NCBI GenBank assembly: GCA_008921705.1
Contig: VFFE01007869.1
Span: 2,300,896-2,364,895 of the forward strand
DNA: 64,000 bases
Origin: Burhinus oedicnemus
Lineage: Eukaryota; Chordata; Aves; Charadriiformes; Burhinidae
Direction of reading: 5' to 3'
How positions within the stretch are numbered: the first letter of the stretch is position 1; every line of letters begins with the position of its first letter. Positions 58,930 through 64,000 of this stretch are shown piece by piece. The notes below the pieces were generated by a model. It did not search any database. It was not told where the DNA came from and worked only from the letters and a program-made list of their open reading frames with translations. The translations under genes and the position numbers were made by a program.

Positions 58930-61900
58930 TTTTTCCCAGAAACTACCTTGAGATGATTTGCTTGCATCTTTGATGAATGCTTCTGCATTAACTTTAGTTT
59001 TGTCTTTGATGACTGTATTTTAAGAGTCCGATAATCTTTCTTCTAGCATCTGAAATTCTGATTTTTACCTCAATCTGGAGCAAGAAGGTTTCTACCACGA
59101 CACACCTTTGCTTGTCACACATTTCCCCCATACTGGAGGCTGGCCAGCGTCAGTCACGCTCTCTGTCACGACCGCTGCAGCAGCATCACTTTTATATTCA
59201 GATTGTGTTCACTTCTGGGCTAAAGGTGTGAGTTTCTGATAAGGGCAATCTCTTAACTAACGCTCAAAATACCAACTCTGACTTCCTTCCGCAGTGTCTC
59301 AGATGGCGGATGGAGACAAACTGAATAAAACATGTTACTCTGCAGTCACTGACTTCATACTTTTGGCATCTGCATGAAAACTCTACAAAAGTTATTTTTG
59401 CAAGAACTTAGCAATACACTACTGGGGTTTTTTTTCCTCTTAAGAACTTCTTCTGAAATAGCATTCTATACTGGCAGGGCAGCTAAATCAAGGTTTTCCT
59501 AAATTGTCCGCATGTTGCATGATTTTATAATACAGAATCATAAAACCTGGTATAGAATCATGTTTTCACCAAATCACTTTTCCTACCAAGCCTCCGAGAA
59601 GATACAACCCCCAAAACGGCATTGTAGAAACACACCGAAGTATGAAGAATGCACTGGTTTTCACAAGCATTTTCTTTATGTTTAATAACAAAGTATTTCT
59701 TGGTAAATTATCCATAATGACTGAATTTTCATTTAAATAGCCAAAGGGTGAAGAGAATCAGAAGCACAGAGAGTTTGGTACTTAATTCAGAATTACCTTC
59801 CTGGTTAATCATCGGGTGTGAAGAGAACCAGAGCTGCTCAGCTCTCACAACTCCAGAGACCAGCTGAACAACTGACCTAACAATAAAGGCATAAATATAT
59901 TAATATATTTCTTTTCAGAGCAGAAAAAATTGTGAGTCTTAAACGGGAGACAGTCCTGACACAGGGAACAGTGTGGGACACAATTATTCCTCAAAGAGGA
60001 AGCTGTAAAAAATTGAATTTGGACAGATTGGTACTGCACCTATAGCCACGCAGCCCAAAAAGTGGATTTCCTCAGCCACTACTTGTCCATCTGGTTCCAC
60101 AGGTTCTCCAGTGAGCAACGATAAAAACACTAAAGCAGCCTGTTTTAGCTAGTGCCTTGTTGACAGACCTCTCTTTACTATTGCAGCCGAGAAGCTTCTC
60201 TGATGAGCTAGTCACTTAAATGCCACATTAAAGAAGGGAGGATGACATTTCAGGAGCTGGCACCCGTTTGCATAGATAAACTACGAGTTCAGAAAGACTG
60301 AATGTGCTTTGCATGGGTATTTGCTGATGCTAACTCCCTGCTGTATTTACCAGGTATTACTGAAAGCCTATATGACAATGCGACTTGGGCTTTTCTCACT
60401 ATCTTCTTCTGTTTCAAAACTTCATGTAACAGACCAGCCTGTAGAAGTGGCAACATTTTTGTGGCGTGGCAAAATTTTTTAGGTGGTTACAATTATTTAT
60501 ACCTTCCTAGCACATCACAGGCTGTGATATTTTTTTTTTTTCTTAGGGTTTGAACAGTCAATCTTAGTACCAGGAGTGATGTGAAATCTGTAGAGCACAG
60601 TTAACATATCATTCTGGCATTTCTTTCAAATGTTCTCCAGATTCCGCAACAGCCCGTATTCCGAAGGCTCAGCCACCGCGCAGGGTAGGCTCCGATCACA
60701 GACCTGCCTCTCCTGATCCTCCTGGGGGTAACTGCAACAGCTCGGCCGCTGTGCATGGCGTGGCCGGGACGTTTCCAGCTGTGCACTGCAGTTCCAGCCC
60801 ACGGGTGCTTTCCCACCCTGCCAGCTGCTCACCTGCCTCCAAACACAAAGCTCATATCAGCATGAATAAGCAAGAAAGCATAAAAAACCCCCCGATCCCC
60901 AGCCTTATGCTGATTCATTTGACACAGGACGCTAATTCCTCTCATTTTTCCAGCGCCATTTTTTCCCTGATCAGACAAGTTATATCCCGTTCCTGTTGGT
61001 GTAAGAAAGTCTCACCTTTTTATGATTTTTAAAATAAAACCACGTTCTAACCAGCTGACAGTGTAAATTTCAAAGTGGCAGCAAACACTGCCAGCATTTA
61101 AAACCCACTATTCTTGAAAATTATCCATTTGTTTCGTGGAAGCAAATGCAAGCAGATTTGCCAGCTGCGTAATTTCACATAGTTTTCATGTCTACTGTGG
61201 ATTTCGTAAATTACTTCAGTTATGAAACCCAGGCTTGAGCTTTTACAGAGCCTGCTTAGGTCAATGAGAATTTTTCCAGTGATTTCAATAGGCAGTGGAT
61301 GAGGCTCCATGTGAGACGCAAATTAACTGAGCCTGATTAAGAGCTGTGCTGCACTTGAACCTGATCTTGTACTGGTGGTGCCACTTCATAGGCAGTAGTT
61401 CTTCACTGAGAAGAGCAGCTGCTAAAGAGGGCAAAAATCAAAGAGCAATTTCCTCCACAATACAACCAGCAGGGGGAAAAAAAAAAAATAAAAAAATACT
61501 GGAAGAGATCAGCTTTCCATGAATTCATTCAGTCTCCACTGCAACACGCGCAGGGAAGACCTATTGAGAATATAGGCTCTGTAACAACACACCTTTGAAC
61601 ATCTGTTGCCCTAAAATAGGCCACTACTGTTTCACGGGAAATACAGATATATGCATCTTTGATTGCAAGGACTATACATTAAAAAGGTAACTTAATGAAT
61701 TTAATGCTATAAAATACCTTTTTACTTTAGGACTGCAACTGACTCAGATTTGGAAAATAATTTAAGATGCCACAGTCTTTTTTAACAATATACGTTATAG
61801 CCAACATCTGAGAAGCTGCTCATCCCACCACACTGGCAGGCTCCAATCTGGCAGAGGTCTATAAATGTACTTGTGTGCACCATGAGTAATTTCACTGACT

Positions 61901-64000
61901 CACAGGGGTGGCTCAGACAATATTGCTAAACAGATGCACACTTTCTGCAGATCCGGGGCCACAGAATACACAAGTCCCTCTGATAGCTCAGAGACAGTCT
62001 GAGCCTGTTCGTATTTCAAAGCTTGAGTGTTCCTCGTCGTCCTTAAGAATTCCAGCGGCAACTTTGCTAACACCAGTCAAATGCAGGAGGAAAACGTGTA
62101 CCTCAGCCCCAGTTGGGCAAGGGGCGTAAGGGCACAGACCTGGAGCAAAACCGCTGCCTGAGGAGAGTCAGCCCAGGGGGACAAGCATGTCCCTTTCCAC
62201 TGCAAGAAGCGCTCTGTCACAGTCCTCCCCTGAGGTGGTAAAAATCACGGAAGACGAACAATATTCCCCCCTCCTCAGAGGCTTTGTTCTCCTGAAGAGA
62301 TCAGGTTGATGCTCCTTCCCAGCAGCGGGCTTCCCAGCTGCAGCTCAGCTTCAGTGGTTTCCTTCAAGCACAGTGTCTTGATGGGGTCTCCCCAGTCTCC
62401 CAGAGACTGAAACCTTCCAATGAAGACAGGACAATTACTTAGAGGTAGCCAAAATGTTTGCAACAAGAACAATTCCGTCGAGAGGATTAGAAGGGGAAGC
62501 CATTTGTTTTCCACGGATCATCACTGCTTGAAATGCGTGACGGACGATGATGTTTACCAAACTACTAGTTCCATGACACTTGGGTTTTGCCTCCTTTCCC
62601 ATGCCTGCCTGCGTAGCTTCCCGGTGGGGACAGGGCAGCACTGTCACTCGGGGACCGGGTTTTTGCTCGGGAGCAGCGGTGGCACCTGGGTGCTGCCGTC
62701 ATTTCCCATCCCTGCACTGGCCCGCCGGCCGACTGACCGCAGGGCTGCCTCTTATTTTCACAGACCCCTTCTCTTCCCTGTGCAACTGATGCTCAGCCTC
62801 TCCTGCTCATTTACACTTTATTCTTCCCTTACGATAAAACATTTATTTCCAAATAGTCCAACAGCAGTCCGAAGTGTGCCCTGGACACCTGCTCGTTATC
62901 ATCCATCACGTACAGAATAAAGCTATAAACTTAGTTCACATTGTTTTGTGGGGTGGTGGGTTTTTTTTTCCTTTTTATTTCACCTGTTAAAACATATTCC
63001 TTCACAGGGAGCTGATGCAGCAAATGTCTTCTGTTAAAAAAAACCCTTTAACCCAGGAGTTTTTATAACACCGCGCAAGTAAACATATGCACACCTAGTC
63101 AACCCCACGCAGTGATAATACCTGCCTTTAAAGAAACGCCTTTCTGCATTATTTTGTATAGTGCCTCATCTGTGGTCATGAGGGAGATGACAATTCTGGA
63201 ATTGTTGAAATTGTCCGAATTTTTTTTCTGAAAGATATAAGGTTCAAGTTATTTTCCAAAAGAACTAAATAGAAATGGTGACTGATTAACATAACTCTGT
63301 GAGGTAAGTAAATAGCACAAAGTACGTATCTCCCCACGCCTGTGGATTCGGATTTTTACTTCATTTGCTTCACTAAGAGGTTTGCCAGTAATAAGCAGCA
63401 AACAGCCAAGTTCACTTAGAGGGAGAATTTCAATATATGTGTTTGCTGAAGAGTGTAATCACATCAGAGTCTGAACTACATGAAAGAGAATATTTCTATG
63501 GGTCACAGACCATTCTGCAGCTGTGTTACTCCACATAAATTCAGTTTATGAAATACCTCCCATGGGGGTAAAACAGCAAGACTTTGACGAGGACTGCAAA
63601 TACACAGAGAGTCCATAACCCTGAGGGTATTTTATACAAAACCTGCAGAGATACATGAAGTTCTGATAAGCCGAGGAATTCCTTCGTGACCAGCAGAACC
63701 CTTATCTTTCTTTTTTGGCTGTGTACAGCTATAGTAGCCATGAAATCTGTCTTGGACTTCTTAAAAAAAAAAAACAAAACAAAACAAAACAAAAAAAACC
63801 CCAAAAAACACTAGGAAAAATCTCCAAGTGATCATCTTGTTTTTTATATTAGACATTCCAGTAGCCAAATTATTACTTTCTACAGTTCACAAAAAAAAAG
63901 TTTGCAAGGAAATATAACTAAGAGCTAAATAAAATGGCATCAGTCGACATGGTTCACTAAAACAAACCTCCAGATTATACAGTTAAATTTCAAAGTACCA
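58930..64000. other. non-coding DNA to the end of the window
   Basis: No gene is supported. GC-richer patches lie at about 60640-60840 and 62590-62760. The first contains a perfect minus donor GGCAG|GTGAGCAG at about 60831, with only a tiny segment upstream. A perfect plus donor GTGAG|GTAAGTAA lies at 63304, with no good acceptor before it. The 166-codon plus frame at 62420-62920 has no domain. Confidence 0.5.
63763..63798 (+). repeat. poly-A and (AAAAC)n microsatellite
   Basis: An A run leads into five AAAAC units and another A run. It is a typical A-rich simple repeat with no retroelement body identified. Confidence 0.9.

Noticed and set aside
59533..59566. CR1 tail suggested by repeated AGAATCAT motifs
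   Set aside because: Only the octamer-like words match; the preceding conserved CR1 tail is absent.
1..64000. CRISPR array, operon, phage or bacterial gene cluster
   Set aside because: Base composition, gene emptiness and CR1 elements show vertebrate nuclear DNA. No regularly spaced direct repeats were seen, and no tRNA, snRNA or rRNA signature was recognised by eye.
1..64000. Endogenous retrovirus
   Set aside because: No paired long terminal repeats, primer-binding site or retroviral gag, pol or env-like frame was recognised on either strand.

Overview
The window looks like 64 kb of bird nuclear DNA. It is AT-rich and repeat-poor, with long unique stretches, no operon-like packing and no long protein-coding frame. 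The only abundant recognisable interspersed repeat is the CR1 LINE: five 5'-truncated copies, four of them ending at the diagnostic ATTCTRTG-type 3' terminus. Low repeat density together with this CR1 type points to a bird rather than a turtle or crocodilian. No gene could be named, so the window is either intergenic or inside a very large intron. Most open frames of 60-200 codons here are chance frames or lie inside CR1 copies.

Layout. 1-11 kb: unique AT-rich DNA with a 20-base assembly gap after a poly-A run (6725-6744) and three exon-like splice-site pairs (2059-2117, 5825-5856, 11069-11119). 11.8-12.2 kb: CR1 copy 1, plus strand. 14.5 kb and 23.1 kb: two diverged copies of an 87-88 bp unit, in the same orientation, that I cannot assign to a known family. 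21.0-21.7 kb: CR1 copy 2, minus strand, the longest copy. 26.8-27.0 kb: CR1 copy 3, plus. 29.7-29.9 kb: a 150-bp open segment between good splice signals. 31.5-32.1 kb: a CpG-dense patch. 35.9-36.0 kb: a probable ancient amniote LINE relic. 39.5-39.8 kb: CR1 copy 4, very similar to copy 1. 48.2 kb: a short CR1 3' fragment, minus.

50-59 kb is the most gene-like stretch. On the minus strand it carries a cysteine-rich 277-bp open segment with a GTGAGT donor (57691-57967), a 52-bp segment with a perfect CAG|GTAAGG donor (52068-52119), a protein-like open frame (50196-50414) and a 48-bp in-frame segment with an ATG|GTAAGT donor (50111-50158). On the plus strand it has a CpG-dense patch ending in a GTAAGC donor (58770-58922) and a GC-rich block with an AATAAA signal (51880-52183). 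Between them, at 54972-55069, is an almost perfect 98-base hairpin with a 4-base loop. It is the most striking structure in the window and could be a palindromic miniature transposon, a microRNA precursor, or both.

All exon calls rest on splice motifs plus an open frame, without alignment or RNA evidence. In 64 kb of AT-rich DNA a number of such pairs arise by chance. Confidences are low and the entries are leads.
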